Assembly: GCA_900551055.1 (NCBI GenBank)
Contig: URUK01000017.1
Location: 1-51,783, forward strand
DNA length: 51,783 nt
Reading direction: 5' to 3'
Source: an uncultured Prevotella sp.
GTDB taxonomy: Bacteria > Bacteroidota > Bacteroidia > Bacteroidales > Bacteroidaceae
Under the pieces are notes generated by a model. That model was not told the DNA's origin. It made no database searches and saw nothing but the letters and a program-made list of their open reading frames with translations. Shown piece by piece: positions 50,214-51,783 of the stretch (its first letter is position 1; every line of letters begins with the position of its first letter). The translations under genes and the position numbers were made by a program.

Positions 50214-50383
50214 GGAGTTAAGGAGTTATGTAGTTAAGGAGTTAAGACAAATGCTTTGCCAAGTGAACAATGAATAATGGATAATGAATGATTGTTATGT
50301 GTTTAATTCTTGTTTTTCACTCTTCATTGTCCATTTGGCAAAGCATTTGTCTTAACTCCTTAACTACATGACTTCTTAACTCC
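50214..50383. repeat. 49-bp inverted repeat (ggagttaaggagtta words) upstream of the GYF gene
   Basis: 50214-50262 and 50335-50383 are complementary with about four mismatches. Both contain the shared word ggcaaagcatttgtctt in opposite orientations. The inner gtgaacaatgaataatgg is partly complementary to ctcttcattgtccat. It fills the gap to the pectate lyase stop. Confidence 0.8.
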
Positions 50384-50405
50384 TAAGTTGCAAACACACA
50401 TTTGT

Positions 50406-51524
50406 TTATTTCCCTTTACCGTACTTCTCTTCCCATTTCTCATACCGCTTCAGCACGTCCAGTCCGTCGTTGTTGTACCAGCTGTAGCCGTTGCGGCGCT
50501 CGTATCCGATTTCGGAGACGTCGAACTTCATCACGCCGTCACGGTCGCAGAAGAACGGACGGTTGTCGTCCAGCGTGTAGAAGCGTGCCCACAGCGTCTC
50601 GCAGGGCGCGTCGTCCTGTGCGCAGTCAACTATGCGGTAGTCCTTCTTGCCGTCGGCGTTGGTGAATTTCTCGATGCGCTTGTCGGTGATTTTGCTCTTT
50701 TTGAACCATGCCACGGCGTCCTCTACGCACTGCCTTATCTCGTCCGACGGCTTCGACAGCGACATCAGGAAGAGCACAATGTCGTCACTCTCCTGTCCGC
50801 TGAGGCTTGCCAGCTCGAAGGCGCGTGCGTTGGCAGGCTGCAATGTGTTCTCGTCGTGCTGCGCGCACCATACCGTTTTCACTCCGTTCTGCACCACCTG
50901 CGTCTTCAGTATGCAGTCGATGCCCTTGTCGAGTGAAGCCTGCGCCTTGGCTTTCACGCTGTCCGGCAGGAAGGCATACGGCTCTTTGCCCTTCGCCGCG
51001 TCGCGCATCAGCTTCAGGACGTTCACCATCGCGTCGTCGTTGTATGTTATGTGCGTGTAATATCCTTTCGACAGGGGGTAGAACTGCGGCCATCCGCCGT
51101 TGTCATACTGCGCCTCGAACAGGTAGCCGAAGCCCTTTATCACGGCGTCGCGGTATTTTTCCGTGCCCGTGGCGTTGTACAGTCGCGCCAGGTAAGCAAT
51201 CTCCGTGGTTGTTCCCTTGTTGTCAATGGTGGCGTAGCGTTTGCCCTGTTTCTTCTTCTCTATATCCTTTTTAAGTGCCGGCGTAAGTTCGTCTTGCAGT
51301 TGCAGGTTCTTCGGCCATCCGCCCGTAGGGTGCTGGTAGAACAGCAGGTTGTCGCCTATACGTGCCGCTTCGGCGGTGGTGAAAAAGTCGTCGGTAAGCT
51401 TCGGCGCAACGCTCGACCATTTCTTTGTCATTATCGAGCCGTCTTCTTTGCCGCCCTGTGCCTGCGCGGCGGTTGCCGTGAGGAAAGCCATTGCCAGCAT
51501 GGCGGCCATTGTCTTGATTTTCAT
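50406..51524 (-). CDS. Pectate lyase, PL10 type
   Basis: 372 residues from ATG 51524 (signal peptide MKIKTMAAMLAMAFLTATAA then QAQ); an in-frame ATG at 51569 adds 15 residues inconsistent with a leader. The (alpha/alpha)-barrel polysaccharide lyase family 10 pattern is clear: DNLLFYQHPTGGWPKNLQLQ, TIDNKGTTTEIAYLARLYNA, GGWPQFYPLSKGYYTHITYN followed by DDAMV, and FYTLDDNRPFFCDRDGVMKF. PL10 enzymes cleave polygalacturonate by beta-elimination using calcium. It may be extracellular or periplasmic. It stands outside the main PUL on the minus strand. Confidence 0.93.
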   Translation of the reverse strand: MKIKTMAAMLAMAFLTATAAQAQGGKEDGSIMTKKWSSVAPKLTDDFFTTAEAARIGDNLLFYQHPTGGWPKNLQLQDELTPALKKDIEKKKQGKRYATIDNKGTTTEIAYLARLYNATGTEKYRDAVIKGFGYLFEAQYDNGGWPQFYPLSKGYYTHITYNDDAMVNVLKLMRDAAKGKEPYAFLPDSVKAKAQASLDKGIDCILKTQVVQNGVKTVWCAQHDENTLQPANARAFELASLSGQESDDIVLFLMSLSKPSDEIRQCVEDAVAWFKKSKITDKRIEKFTNADGKKDYRIVDCAQDDAPCETLWARFYTLDDNRPFFCDRDGVMKFDVSEIGYERRNGYSWYNNDGLDVLKRYEKWEEKYGKGK

Positions 51525-51551
51525 TTCGTAGATGTTTTGGTTTTCGTAGTG

Positions 51552-51568
51552 TGCCGTCAAAGACGGCA
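51552..51568. promoter_or_regulatory. Small palindrome in the pectate lyase leader
   Basis: tgccgtc-aaa-gacggca, a perfect 7-bp inverted repeat about 30 nt upstream of the ATG. It may be an operator or a leader hairpin; the core resembles the 22-bp repeat unit. Confidence 0.35.
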
Positions 51569-51721
51569 TAATGTTTCTTTATTAGACGCATGGCGGCAGA
51601 ATAGGTTTAATGGGGCAGGTAAATTTTGTGTGATATTATGCTGATGGGTTAGTAAAAGAACATCGTTAGCAGTTCATGCGTGGCAATGAATAGGTCATAA
51701 ATGAGGCACTCGGTAATCGTC

Positions 51722-51743
51722 ATTCCGCGCTACGACGCGGAAT
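51722..51743. repeat. Hairpin near the right edge
   Basis: attccgcg-ctacga-cgcggaat, 8-bp perfect stem. No gene is visible from 51570 to the end of the window; the region is AT-richer non-coding sequence. Confidence 0.4.
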
Positions 51744-51783
51744 CCAGAAAACACTAAAGGCAAGAAATGACGTCGGCTGATAC

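Overview
The window looks like a chromosome segment of a gut-type Bacteroidales bacterium, most likely Prevotella or a close relative. The evidence is Bacteroidetes promoters (TTTG at -33, TAnnTTTG at -7), a SusC/SusD pair, lipoproteins with Cys just after a short signal peptide, secreted enzymes with a short Prevotella-type C-terminal tail, and many CAZymes. Most of the window is GC-rich; bases 1-3311 are clearly AT-richer.

Layout. (1) 1-3311: one end of a mobile or integrated element, with a truncated outer-membrane protein gene, a 120-bp palindrome, an XRE repressor divergent from a small serine recombinase, and a large serine recombinase whose reading frame runs into the 3' end of a tRNA-Leu(CAA) gene (3312-3393, minus). 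(2) 3.4-5.9 kb: housekeeping genes (mannose-1-phosphate guanylyltransferase, HIT protein, GreA with a leader hairpin). (3) 6.4-41.5 kb: a large polysaccharide utilisation locus (PUL). It holds two GH2 enzymes, a double beta-helix protein, two GH71/99-like proteins, three related GH43 enzymes (two with CBM6 modules), a GH92 alpha-mannosidase, SusC, SusD, a BACON/LRR surface lipoprotein and a beta-helix protein. Within it, on the opposite strand, lies a one-component membrane regulator: periplasmic kelch sensor, one transmembrane helix, and a cytoplasmic winged helix plus BTAD (SARP-type) output. (4) 41.8-51.5 kb, minus strand: acetyltransferase, NDH-2, two small unknown proteins, a UPF1-like helicase, an MFS exporter, a GYF/DUF4359-like membrane protein and a PL10-type pectate lyase.

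The alpha-mannosidase, GH71/99-like and GH43 set suggests a mannose-containing glycan with furanosyl side chains (arabinofuranose or galactofuranose). This substrate is inferred, not shown.

The most unusual feature is the intergenic DNA. Ten arrays of a 22-bp unit (about 39 units, exact 22-bp period, palindromic GGCCGNC-type core) sit at transcription-unit boundaries and are absent from the tight SusC-SusD operon. Adjacent units form perfect hairpins whose stem sequences differ but stay complementary. A second family of long low-complexity inverted repeats fills other gaps, especially between convergent genes. In several places it has been absorbed into coding sequence, most clearly as an in-frame insertion of about 40 residues in the helicase.
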